A stretch of DNA of 26,196 nucleotides, from assembly GCA_003150515.1 (NCBI GenBank), contig QALW01000039.1:1-26196 (forward strand), written 5' to 3'. Made by a program: the position numbers and the translations under genes. Positions within the stretch are counted from its first letter, which is position 1. Every line of letters begins with the position of its first letter. The DNA comes from Selenomonadales bacterium. GTDB taxonomy: Bacteria > Bacillota > Clostridia > Christensenellales > QALW01. A model generated the notes under the pieces. That model saw nothing but the letters and a program-made list of their open reading frames with translations. It ran no database searches and was not told the DNA's origin. Shown in pieces: positions 13,824 to 20,945 of the stretch.

Positions 13824-16034
13824 TCAAGCTCCGCCCGCCGACGCGCGCTTAATGACCGTCTCCTGCCAGTTTGCATCTAAAGTAACAAAGCGCGCCGACC
13901 AGCCCGAAACGCGGACGGCCAGCTCGGGATATTTTTCGGGGTGCTTCTGCGCGTCCTTGAGTATTTCATTGTCCACAATATCTATTTGCATAAAATAGCC
14001 GCCCAGAGAATAAAAGCCCTTGATCAAAGCCATAATGGCCTCAATATTCTCCTGCCCGCGCGCCATAAACGGATTCAGCTTTATATCCAGCGCGCAGGAA
14101 CCCGCAAGCTGCGTTAAGGGCAAGGCGCAGTACGCCTGTATAGCGGCAGTAGCCCCGTTTTTATCCGCTCCGGGCGCAGGGCTGAGATTGGGCGAAAGTA
14201 TCTCTCCCCGTTTATGACCGTCGGCCGTAGCGCCCCTCGCGTTTCTCCATTCGCCCTCCCGGCCGAAAGTGGAGACTCCCGGCGGGCATTTTATGCCGTC
14301 CGCCCTGTTATCATAAGCGTTCGCAAGCTGGATATAATCCTTTAAAAGCCTTATGCACATCTGATTGCTTTGGGCATTATCATTTCCAAAATGCGGCAGC
14401 TTGTTAAGCGCGTACAGCCTTAGAGCCTCCTGCCCCTCCCAATCGCTGCGCAAAAGAGCAATCAGTTCGGAAAGAGTCAGCATTTTATCCTCATACACCA
14501 TCTTTTTAATGGCCAGCAAGCTGTTAGCGCAATCCTGCACTCCGCCCATATGTATAGACTGCACATCATAATAAGCGCCGCCCTTGGAAAAATCCGTTCC
14601 CTTTTCAATGCAGCCTTCCACAAAAAGAGACAAGACCAAAGCCGTAGCTGGAGCCTCCTCTGAACGATAAAACGCCTGGGAATCCAATAAGCCATGCAGC
14701 CAGGAAATTCCGCCCTCAATTGATTTAAGCAAAGCCTTATATAAATCCTCAAAGCTTGCATATTCTGGAATGGGATCGTCCTTTTGCGCCGGAGAGGCAG
14801 TAATAAGGGATAGATAAAGCCCCATAAAGCTGCCGTCGTTCTCCACGGGCCTGTTAACAGCCAGCACATCCGTCTGCAAATAATGCAGCATATCCATAGG
14901 ACAGTAACTAAAACGCGTCTTGCCCGGAATGAGCACCTCCCAGCAGCCGTCATTGGTAAAATTCACGGCGTCGCTGTATGGATAGCCGTAGCCCGTCAGG
15001 GTATCTATAACGTTCTGCTCGTCGTAAAAAGCAATTATGCCCGCGCCGTACTGCACCACCTCGGCCGCCCGGCGCAGAAATTTTTCGGGCATATTCTTAT
15101 GCGCGCGTATAGCTATGGGGAAATCGCTTATGCCCAATTCCTCAACTACATCCAGCACCAGATAGGAGAGAGTATTGGTTATATCCCGGCCTGAAGCGTC
15201 CCGGCCGCCCAAGAGTATATTCTGATAATGCTGCGCGTCTCCGTTGCCCCTAACTATATCTCCCTTGCACCATTCGCAGCCTTTAATCCAAAAATGGGCC
15301 ACCAGTTCGCGGGCCTCATCCATATTCAGCCTTCCCTGAGCAATATCATCCTCCAAAAAGCCGCCCAGCATTTTATCTATCCGGCCTATTCCCGACCATA
15401 TGCCTATAAGCCTGGTAAAGGCAAACAGGAACCAAAGGGACTGAAGCGCCTGCCTGAAATTCTTGGGAGGAGATAAGGGCACGTCCTTGAGATTATCATA
15501 AACCTCCCTATAGCCCTGATCGGGATAAAGCGCGTCCAATTTGAGCAGCTCGTCCAGATACCGCTTATGCCATATTTCTATTGCGTCTATGCATTCTTCA
15601 AGATAACCGTAAAATTTTCGCCTGCGCTCATCCTTTTCCCATTTTAAACGGCCCCTGATATTGGCGCGCACGCCGTTAAGCCCTATATACAATACTTTAT
15701 CAAAGCCAATTGTTATATGATTTATGCCGCAGAAGACGTTTTGACCATGATATCTCGCAGGAACAAGCGCGAAAATTGCGTCTCCCAGCGTAGCCGAGCC
15801 CACAAAAGGCTCGCCCGGAATAATTCGCAGAGGCGCTTCAGAGACTATTTTTTTAAGCATATATACATATTGTTCTTCAGTAGAAAGCTTCTCATAGGAC
15901 GGCTCGGTTATATCCACAAACGGAGTATGAAATGCATCCTGCCCGAATTCGCCCGAAAGAGCCCGCGCGGCAAGAGCCCGCGTGCTTTCCTTTAATCTCA
16001 CCGGCCGTTTGCCCTTTATAGAAAAAAAGTCCAT
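13824..16034 (-). CDS. glycyl radical enzyme, eliminase-like, substrate unknown
   Basis: A 736-aa member of the pyruvate formate-lyase superfamily. The C-terminal glycyl loop is RVSGWSARF with Gly711 as the predicted radical site. The active-site loop reads NDGCWEVLIPG, giving Cys364 followed two residues later by Glu366. A Cys-x-Glu pair is the pattern of glycyl radical dehydratases and C-X lyases, whereas true pyruvate formate-lyase has two adjacent cysteines, so annotation as formate acetyltransferase would be wrong. The enzyme is shorter than the usual 780-850 residues. I cannot assign it to the glycerol, propanediol, choline, isethionate or hydroxyproline groups, which normally have GCVE. 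The start is ATG with AGGGAGGGA upstream. It is transcribed from the promoter at 16077-16105 together with its activase. No microcompartment genes are visible nearby. Confidence 0.9.
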   Translation of the reverse strand: MDFFSIKGKRPVRLKESTRALAARALSGEFGQDAFHTPFVDITEPSYEKLSTEEQYVYMLKKIVSEAPLRIIPGEPFVGSATLGDAIFALVPARYHGQNVFCGINHITIGFDKVLYIGLNGVRANIRGRLKWEKDERRRKFYGYLEECIDAIEIWHKRYLDELLKLDALYPDQGYREVYDNLKDVPLSPPKNFRQALQSLWFLFAFTRLIGIWSGIGRIDKMLGGFLEDDIAQGRLNMDEARELVAHFWIKGCEWCKGDIVRGNGDAQHYQNILLGGRDASGRDITNTLSYLVLDVVEELGISDFPIAIRAHKNMPEKFLRRAAEVVQYGAGIIAFYDEQNVIDTLTGYGYPYSDAVNFTNDGCWEVLIPGKTRFSYCPMDMLHYLQTDVLAVNRPVENDGSFMGLYLSLITASPAQKDDPIPEYASFEDLYKALLKSIEGGISWLHGLLDSQAFYRSEEAPATALVLSLFVEGCIEKGTDFSKGGAYYDVQSIHMGGVQDCANSLLAIKKMVYEDKMLTLSELIALLRSDWEGQEALRLYALNKLPHFGNDNAQSNQMCIRLLKDYIQLANAYDNRADGIKCPPGVSTFGREGEWRNARGATADGHKRGEILSPNLSPAPGADKNGATAAIQAYCALPLTQLAGSCALDIKLNPFMARGQENIEAIMALIKGFYSLGGYFMQIDIVDNEILKDAQKHPEKYPELAVRVSGWSARFVTLDANWQETVIKRASAGGA

Positions 16035-16076
16035 TATATCCCTCCCTAATGCGCAGTCGCTGTATTATTAGGAAGT

Positions 16077-16105
16077 ATTCTAGCACGCGGCTATATAAAA
16101 GTAAA
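16077..16105 (-). promoter_or_regulatory. promoter of glycyl radical enzyme operon
   Basis: On the minus strand TTTACT (complement of 16100-16105), a 17-base spacer ending in TGC, and TAGAAT (complement of 16077-16082) form an extended -10 promoter about 30-35 bases before the ribosome site. Confidence 0.75.
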
Positions 16106-16186
16106 TACCCAAATATAACTTTTGTGAAATTTATACAAGCAATCGGATAAGCATATAACGTTTTATATATAAAGAGCTCCTTCTGA

Positions 16187-16324
16187 GGCCGTCCGTGCAA
16201 GAGCATTAAAGGGGGGCGGCGTTTGGCAGGCCCGAGGCCTGCCCGGGCCGGGCGTTCCTCCCGGCCCGGCGGCGCGCCAGCGCCGCAAACGCCGCCCCCC
16301 TTTAATGCTCTTGCACGGACGGCC
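16187..16324. repeat. three-armed cloverleaf palindrome (element 4)
   Basis: A perfect 38-bp outer stem (16187-16224 with 16287-16324) closes without linker on GGCAGGCC-CGA-GGCCTGCC (16225-16243), a 9-bp stem CGGGCCGGG/CCCGGCCCG (16244-16268) and GCGGCGC-GCCA-GCGCCGC (16269-16286). The inner 14 bases of the outer stem (GGGGGGCGGCGTTT) equal those of element 3, and the hairpins are the same set in reverse order. It lies 20 bases after the tsaD stop codon and about 80 bases upstream of the glycyl radical enzyme promoter. No U-tract follows either strand. Confidence 0.93.
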
Positions 16325-16344
16325 ATAAAAATAATCGAAAACAA

Positions 16345-17343
16345 TTAAAACAGAGGCATATTTGCCTGAGCGTTAAGCTCCAGCGAAGCCAGTTCTCCGC
16401 GTCTGAGCCTTAAATAACCCGCCGCTCCAATCATGGCGGCGTTATCCGTACATAAAATCAATTCAGGGAAATATACCGTTATTCCCCGTTGGCGGGCGCG
16501 TTCAAAAAGCGTCTCCCTCAGCAATTTATTAGCCGCCACGCCTCCGGCCAGCAAAAGCTGCTCCGAGCCCATATGCTCCGCCGCGCTTACAGCCTTTTGA
16601 ACAAGCGTATCCACCATAAACCTCTGAAAGGACGCCGCTATATCCGCCTTTGGCAGAAGTTCGCCCCTTTGCTCATAGCCGTGAGCCAGATTGATAACCG
16701 CCGTTTTAATTCCGCTGAAGCTGAAATCATAATTATTTTCTTTCGCAAGGGATGAATGAAACTCAAAGGCTCTGTCATTGCCCTGCAGGGCTAATTCCCC
16801 AATAGGCGCGCCTCCCGGATAGGGCAGGCCCAGCACTCTGGCCGCCTTATCAAAGGCTTCCCCCGCCGCGTCGTCCCTTGTGCGCCCTAAAAGCTTGTAG
16901 GAGCAATAATCAGGGCAGTACACTATATGGCTATGCCCTCCTGAAGCAATCAGCGCCGTAAAAGGGGGCTCAAGCTGAGGATGGGTAATAAAATTAGCGC
17001 ATATATGCCCCTCTATATGATGCACGGGCACCAACGGCTTTTTAAGCGCAAAGGCCAAGCCTTTGGCGTAAGCCACTCCCACCAGCAGCCCTCCTATAAG
17101 CCCGGGCCCTGAGGTAACGGCCACGGCGTCCAGCCGTGAAAAATCAAGGCCCGCTTCTGAAACGGCCTGTTCGGCCACGGCGCTTATACATTGAGTATGA
17201 CATCGGGAAGCAATTTCAGGCACAACCCCTTTATATTTTCTATGCACCTCCACCTGCGAGGAAATAACATTAGAAAGCACCTCCCGCCCGTTTTTCACAA
17301 CGGCGCAGGAGGTCTCGTCGCAGGAAGTTTCAACCGCCAGCAT
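16345..17343 (-). CDS. tsaD: tRNA N6-adenosine threonylcarbamoyltransferase TsaD
   Basis: A 332-aa ASKHA-fold enzyme that transfers the threonylcarbamoyl group to A37 of ANN-decoding tRNAs, working with TsaB and TsaE in the cytoplasm. Visible signatures: LAVETSCDETS at the N terminus, the metal ligands in HHIEGHICAN, ASGGHSHIV, RTRDDAAGEAFDKAARVLGL and the C-terminal CTDNAAMIG. I set the start at the ATG at 17343, which has AAAGGA about nine bases upstream and begins at the family's usual first residues. Upstream in-frame TTG (17403) and ATG (17388) have no ribosome site and would add 15-20 atypical Lys-rich residues. The gene follows the small membrane protein gene by 104 bases, probably in the same transcript. 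Confidence 0.96.
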   Translation of the reverse strand: MLAVETSCDETSCAVVKNGREVLSNVISSQVEVHRKYKGVVPEIASRCHTQCISAVAEQAVSEAGLDFSRLDAVAVTSGPGLIGGLLVGVAYAKGLAFALKKPLVPVHHIEGHICANFITHPQLEPPFTALIASGGHSHIVYCPDYCSYKLLGRTRDDAAGEAFDKAARVLGLPYPGGAPIGELALQGNDRAFEFHSSLAKENNYDFSFSGIKTAVINLAHGYEQRGELLPKADIAASFQRFMVDTLVQKAVSAAEHMGSEQLLLAGGVAANKLLRETLFERARQRGITVYFPELILCTDNAAMIGAAGYLRLRRGELASLELNAQANMPLF

Positions 17344-17447
17344 TAAAATTTCCTTTTTTCTCTTAAGGGCCTGAACCCTTTTTTTCATTTCGTCATAATA
17401 CAAACCAACGCCGCCTCACATTAAAAAAGCTCTAAAGCCCCTGAGCT

Positions 17448-18161
17448 TTATTGATACATATAATCGTCTGACAAATCCTCGTGCTTGCGCCTGCCCACTT
17501 TTGCAAAAAACAAGCTGACGGCCAGCGGAGCTACCGAAAAAACTATGCACATTGTAACCCAGCTCGAATAAAATTTTTCCGTTACCTGGCTGTTCAAAAA
17601 AATATGCAGCAGGCCGTCTTGGGTGAGATTAGGAATAAACGGAAACACGGATTTATCAATTAATAAATAGACGACATACAGAATTGCCGCCAGCAAAGGC
17701 ACGGCTATCCCGCTGCTCCGCCCTATTATGCGCACCTCTGCCTTGGTGGCGCGCACAAACACTATTATTAATATTCCAGCGCAAAGAGCTAAAGCCACCC
17801 ATTTTGCAATGCTCAGGAATACATAATACCCTCTCTCTTCAGCAAGGCTCTCTCTATCCTCCTGGCTGAATAAAGGGCGCTTATCCTCCAGGCCCGCCTG
17901 CGCTTCCAGAGCAGTTTGGTCTCCCTCGGATATATAATTCATATAGCAATTATAATATCTGATATATCCGTCCTTAGTTAAATCCATCTGCTCGGACATC
18001 TTGAAGCTGTCCTCCAGCTTGATATAATAGCTGGGACTGAATAAAACCGATTCCAGAGCTACTACGGTAACAAAAAACATTGCCAGCACGGCAAAAGCTA
18101 CGCCTAATAAGATATACAGCCCGCTGCCCTTAGATAAAACGCTCTCTTTATTTTCACTCAT
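17448..18161 (-). CDS. four-helix membrane protein, remotely like Lit/DUF1461 (TIGR01906)
   Basis: A 237-aa protein with four predicted membrane helices, at about 14-40, 112-137, 150-168 and 200-222, and a 70-residue outer loop between the first two. The spacing of helices, a loop ending FSQEDRESLAEERGYY and the sequence FPFIPNLTQDGLLHIF before the last helix resemble my memory of the DUF1461/TIGR01906 family. That family includes the lipoprotein intramolecular transacylase Lit. The histidines I expect in the active enzyme (after the FSxxE loop and before FFPN) are not present, so this would be a divergent or inactive member. The assignment is weak. The ATG start has AAAGG very close and GGGAGG farther upstream. 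It precedes tsaD. Confidence 0.6.
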   Translation of the reverse strand: MSENKESVLSKGSGLYILLGVAFAVLAMFFVTVVALESVLFSPSYYIKLEDSFKMSEQMDLTKDGYIRYYNCYMNYISEGDQTALEAQAGLEDKRPLFSQEDRESLAEERGYYVFLSIAKWVALALCAGILIIVFVRATKAEVRIIGRSSGIAVPLLAAILYVVYLLIDKSVFPFIPNLTQDGLLHIFLNSQVTEKFYSSWVTMCIVFSVAPLAVSLFFAKVGRRKHEDLSDDYMYQ

Positions 18162-18393
18162 GCCTTTTATTTACCCTCCCGGCCAGCGGCCTTTTGAAAA
18201 AGCGGCAGCCTTTAAAAGCACCCGCTCGTTTCGTCAAACAATACAATAAATATATAATGCGTTTTTGCCGCTTTGCCGCGCGCTCCTAAAAAGGCCCCGG
18301 CATATCTCTGAGAGCGAGCGCCCCGCGGACATCAGCGGGCATTTTCCTCTAAAATATCCCCTTCCGCGGCGCATTACAGTTTGATTGCATTAT

Positions 18394-19495
18394 CTATTCC
18401 ATTCTGCTTAAATAGCTGTTTATAAACATATCCAGCTCGCCGTCCATTACGGCCTGAATATTGGCAGTTTCAGCGTTTGTGCGATGGTCTTTAACCATAT
18501 TATAGGGATGGAAAACATAGGAACGTATCTGGCTGCCCCATTCTATTTTCTTTATATCTCCCTTTAATTCGGCGTCCCGTTCTTCCCGCTCCCGTTCGCG
18601 CAATTCTATAAGCCGGGAACGAAGCATGCTCATGGCCGTTTCCCTGTTCTGAATCTGGCTGCGCTCGCTCTGGCACTGCACCACTATTCCCGTGGGAATA
18701 TGAATAATCCTCACGGCCGATTCAGTCTTATTTATATGCTGGCCGCCCGCGCCCGTGGAGCGATGAGTCTCCACTCTGATTTCTTCGGCGGGAATTTTTA
18801 TTTCCTCGTCGTCTATAATTTCAGGCATAACCTCCAGCGCCGCAAAGGAAGTGTGCCTTCGGCTGTTGGCGTCAAAGGGAGAAATGCGCACCAGGCGGTG
18901 CACGCCCTTTTCAGCCTTTAAATAGCCGTAGGCGTTAAGCCCCTCCACGCGCATAGTAACGCTCTTTATGCCCGCCTCGTCCCCGTCCAGATAATCCAAT
19001 TCAGTTACCGAATAGCCGTGCTTATCGCACCAGCGGCGGTACATACGATAAAGCATCTGCGTCCAGTCCTGGGCCTCCGTGCCCCCCGCGCCCGCATGCA
19101 GAGAAAGAATGGCGTTGTTTTTATCATATTTGCCCGTAAGCAGCGTAGATAAATGCATCTGCTCGGCCTTGCCTTCCAAAAGCGAAAGCTCGCGCTCAAT
19201 TTCCTCCCCCGTGCTTTCATCCTCCAATTCCATGCCCAGAGAAATCAGCGCATCTATATCCTCGGCTGAGGAAAGCATGCTTTCATATTCCTTTATGCCG
19301 TCCTCCAATTGCTTTAACTCTTTATTCTTAACCTGAGCCTTATCTGGATCAGACCAATATTCAGGCTGAGCCATCTCCTCATTAAGCTCCAAAACCCGTT
19401 CCTTCATGCGGTCCAGGTCAAAGGGATTCACCTACCTGTCTAATCTTGGCGTTAAGCTTGGCAAGCCTCTGCTTGAAAATATCAAACTGCACCAT
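18394..19495 (-). CDS. prfB: peptide chain release factor 2, expressed by +1 programmed frameshift
   Basis: RF2 recognises UAA and UGA and triggers hydrolysis on the ribosome. The reading frame opens at ATG 19495 behind AAGGAGA (19505-19511), runs 25 codons to an in-frame TGA at 19418-19420, and continues in the +1 frame to 18394. The joined product is 366 aa, the normal RF2 length. Visible are the stop-codon reading tripeptide SPF in VRISPFDANSRRHTS and the catalytic GGQ in STGAGGQHINKTESAV. The 345-residue downstream frame seen on its own begins with an artefactual start. There is no room for a promoter between prfB and the XRE gene ending at 19530, and no terminator is seen there, so transcription probably comes through the XRE genes. 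Confidence 0.96.
19417..19423 (-). promoter_or_regulatory. prfB +1 frameshift site CTT TGA C
   Basis: The conserved RF2 recoding heptamer CTTTGAC spans the stop codon at codon 26. A purine-rich stretch AGGTAGGTGA lies a few bases upstream and could act as the internal Shine-Dalgarno stimulator. Low RF2 favours the shift onto GAC, giving autoregulation. Confidence 0.95.
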
Positions 19496-19529
19496 TATAT
19501 ATCATCTCCTTAAAATAAAATTACCATAT

Positions 19530-19742
19530 TTAAATCTTACTATCGCTATCTCTAAAACTAAAGACAATTTCTACATCACAGTTTAAGACGTCGGCTATTT
19601 TTCTTAAATCCCTTTCATTAAAATTATCTCTCCTGAATTTATCGCTTAAAGTAGATAAACTTATACCTAATCGTTTCGCCAATTCAGTAAGCGTCATGCC
19701 GCGTTCTTTCATTATAATTCTTAATTTCCATGCTGTAGTCAT
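19530..19742 (-). CDS. small XRE/Cro-type helix-turn-helix regulator, copy 1
   Basis: A 70-aa protein that is almost all helix-turn-helix: LTELAKRLGISLSTLSDKF forms helices 2-3 of a Cro/C1 domain. It ends in a short beta-like tail (DVEIVFSFRDSDSKI). It matches its neighbour at 19767-19979 at about 46 of 70 positions by eye, so the pair arose by tandem duplication. The sequence is clearly more AT-rich than the surrounding housekeeping genes. It lies 24 bases after copy 2 in one operon and 34 bases ahead of prfB. Proteins of this size and tail are common in mobile elements of Clostridia. Its targets are unknown; the facing promoter at 20071-20099 is the obvious candidate. Confidence 0.88.
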   Translation of the reverse strand: MTTAWKLRIIMKERGMTLTELAKRLGISLSTLSDKFRRDNFNERDLRKIADVLNCDVEIVFSFRDSDSKI

Positions 19743-19766
19743 ATAAAATCGCTACTTTCTGATTAT

Positions 19767-19979
19767 TTAAATTCTGCTGTCGCTATCCCGAAACTTAAAG
19801 ATAATTTCTACATCGCAGTTTAAGGCATCCGCTATTTTTCTTAAATCTTTCTCTGAAAAATTATCTCTTTTAAATTTATTACTTAAATTAGATGGAACAA
19901 CACCCATTTTTCTAGCCAGTTCAGTAACCGTTATATTACGCGCAGCCATTATTGCTCTTAATTTATTTGTTGTATTCAT
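19767..19979 (-). CDS. small XRE/Cro-type helix-turn-helix regulator, copy 2
   Basis: A 70-aa helix-turn-helix protein with VTELARKMGVVPSNLSNKF in the DNA-binding region and the same C-terminal tail as copy 1 (RDNFSEKDLRKIADALNCDV region). The two differ most in the recognition helix (VVPSNLSN versus ISLSTLSD), so they may bind different sites. The ATG is preceded by AAGGGGCGG. It is the first gene of the minus-strand pair and diverges from the two paralogous genes starting at 20161. A weak promoter candidate, TTGATT-16-TAAACT, lies on the minus strand at about 20003-20030. The coding sequence is AT-rich. Confidence 0.88.
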   Translation of the reverse strand: MNTTNKLRAIMAARNITVTELARKMGVVPSNLSNKFKRDNFSEKDLRKIADALNCDVEIIFKFRDSDSRI

Positions 19980-20070
19980 ATTAACCGCCCCTTTTTAAAT
20001 AGTTTACACTTTAAAATGAAAAAATCAAATTATAATTCGTATATTTTCATGATTTTGTGATTATTTCTTA

Positions 20071-20099
20071 TTGACTTTTTTCACTTAATACCTTATACT
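20071..20099 (+). promoter_or_regulatory. strong promoter of paralogous gene pair
   Basis: TTGACT (20071-20076), a 17-base spacer and TATACT (20094-20099). A half-site-like TTCACTTAAT (20080-20089) lies in the spacer. The predicted start of transcription, about 20106, falls inside the inverted repeat at 20104-20132. Confidence 0.8.
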
Positions 20100-20103
20100 T
20101 TTA

Positions 20104-20132
20104 TTAATTAGTGAAAATAATTCATTAATTAA
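20104..20132. promoter_or_regulatory. inverted repeat, likely operator of the XRE regulators
   Basis: TTAATTAGTGAA (20104-20115) and TTCATTAATTAA (20121-20132) are inverted around AATAA with one mismatch in 12. It sits at the predicted transcription start of the plus-strand genes, where a bound repressor would block initiation. That the XRE proteins bind here is inference from position. Confidence 0.55.
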
Positions 20133-20160
20133 TGATTATTTTTAGGGATGTAAACATTTT

Positions 20161-20466
20161 ATGAACAAAACCACCGACCAAAAAATAACCCCGCAAAATT
20201 CCGCTAATATACATAACAGCCGCTCCATCCGCCTGCTGAAATGGATACGCGAACATCCGGCATACTGGCGTATTATATGCACTCCCGGCGAGCCGGATAT
20301 GAACTGCGAAACGGCCGGGAAGCTAACAGCCATGCTGGCGCAGGAAGGCTTTTATGAATTAATCTTTGTGCTCTTAAGCGTGCACAGGGAAGCGGAATTT
20401 ATGCAATCCGCGCTTAAGCGCCTGCTGCTGGAGCTGATGCTGGACAGGGAGGACGGCCAAGCATGA
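20161..20466 (+). CDS. unrecognised 101-aa protein, first of a paralogous pair
   Basis: I do not recognise this family. The conserved core (about residues 23-97) holds LLKWIREHPAYWRIICTPG, a middle amphipathic segment and VHREAEF followed by a Leu-rich helix (ALKRLLLELML). No signal peptide or membrane helix is seen, so it is probably cytoplasmic and mostly helical. About 39 of 75 core positions match the next gene. The ATG has AGGGATG 10 bases upstream and a strong promoter. The stop codon overlaps the next start (ATGA, 20463-20466), so the two proteins are translationally coupled and may act together. The GC content is normal for the window, unlike the AT-rich regulator genes opposite. Confidence 0.8.
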   Translation: MNKTTDQKITPQNSANIHNSRSIRLLKWIREHPAYWRIICTPGEPDMNCETAGKLTAMLAQEGFYELIFVLLSVHREAEFMQSALKRLLLELMLDREDGQA

Positions 20467-20786
20467 CGCAGAACGGCAGGAATAAATTGGACGGCGCGGA
20501 TTCAGCCCTGCGCCTGCTGAAATGGATAAAAAGGCATCCATTATATTGGCGTATTATATGCACGCCCGGCGATCCGAATATGAGTCCGGGCATGTTTCAG
20601 CGCCTGATTGAACGGCTGAACATGGAAAAATTCCATATTTTAATTCCCGTTATGGCGACAGTGCACAGGAAAGCGGAATTTATCCCCCAAGCTCTTAGGG
20701 AATTAATGCTGGAACTCATAATAGAGCGCTGGGCAAACGGAGCCCGAGATAAGCTTATAGAACGGCTGAGAAATAATTTAAATTAA
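20463..20786 (+). CDS. unrecognised 107-aa protein, second of a paralogous pair
   Basis: A paralogue of the preceding protein, with the same landmarks: LLKWIKRHPLYWRIICTPG near the N terminus, VHRKAEF at about 67-73 and a Leu/Met-rich helix. It adds a basic C-terminal tail (about 90-107, with ERW and RDKLIERLRNN). The Trp, Tyr-Trp-Arg, Cys-Thr-Pro-Gly and Val-His-Arg residues kept in both copies are the best candidates for function. It starts inside the end of its neighbour and has its own GGGAGGA site at 20447-20453. Its stop is 15 bases before element 5. Toxin-antitoxin, defence or regulatory roles are all possible, and none is shown by the sequence. Confidence 0.8.
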   Translation: MTQNGRNKLDGADSALRLLKWIKRHPLYWRIICTPGDPNMSPGMFQRLIERLNMEKFHILIPVMATVHRKAEFIPQALRELMLELIIERWANGARDKLIERLRNNLN

Positions 20787-20801
20787 CCCGCCGGATAAAG
20801 C

Positions 20802-20945
20802 TTTTGCCAGCAGGCAGCTTGGGGCGCGCGGGGGCCGGCCGCTTCCCCGCCGCAGGCGGGGCGCCCCGGCGAAGCCGGGGCCGGGCGGGCCGCAGGCCCG
20901 CCAAGCGGCCGGCCCCCGCGCGCCCCAAGCTGTTCGCTGGCAAAA
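20802..20945. repeat. three-armed cloverleaf palindrome (element 5)
   Basis: A 43-base outer stem (20802-20844 with 20903-20945) is perfect except at one internal block, where AGGC (20811-20814) faces GTTC (20933-20936). In RNA this would give two G-U pairs and one A-C mismatch. It closes on CCCCGCC-GCA-GGCGGGG (20845-20861), GCCCCGGC-GAA-GCCGGGGC (20863-20881) and GGCGGGCC-GCA-GGCCCGCC (20884-20902). The plan matches elements 2-4, but the stem and junction sequence (CGCTT/AAGCG) differ. It lies between the 3' ends of the plus-strand pair and of secA. No U-tract follows it on either strand. Confidence 0.92.

Noticed and set aside
13824..16034. Calling the glycyl radical enzyme pyruvate formate-lyase (pflB)
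   Set aside because: The active site has a single Cys followed by x-Glu, not the adjacent cysteines of pyruvate formate-lyase.
16187..16324. Assembly artefact as an explanation of the palindromes
   Set aside because: The nested arms, differing outer sequences and repeated placement at gene ends argue against simple fold-back errors, though long-read data would settle it.
17344..17403. Longer N terminus for tsaD starting at TTG 17403 or ATG 17388
   Set aside because: No ribosome site, Lys-rich non-family residues; the ATG at 17343 has AAAGGA and gives the usual family start.
19530..20786. Calling the cassette a prophage remnant or known toxin-antitoxin system
   Set aside because: No integrase, structural or recognised toxin gene is present; only size and layout suggest it.
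1996..20945. Reading the cloverleaf palindromes as ordinary rho-independent terminators
   Set aside because: They have no U-tract on either side and are far longer than terminators, and at 12693 and 1996 a separate terminator is present.
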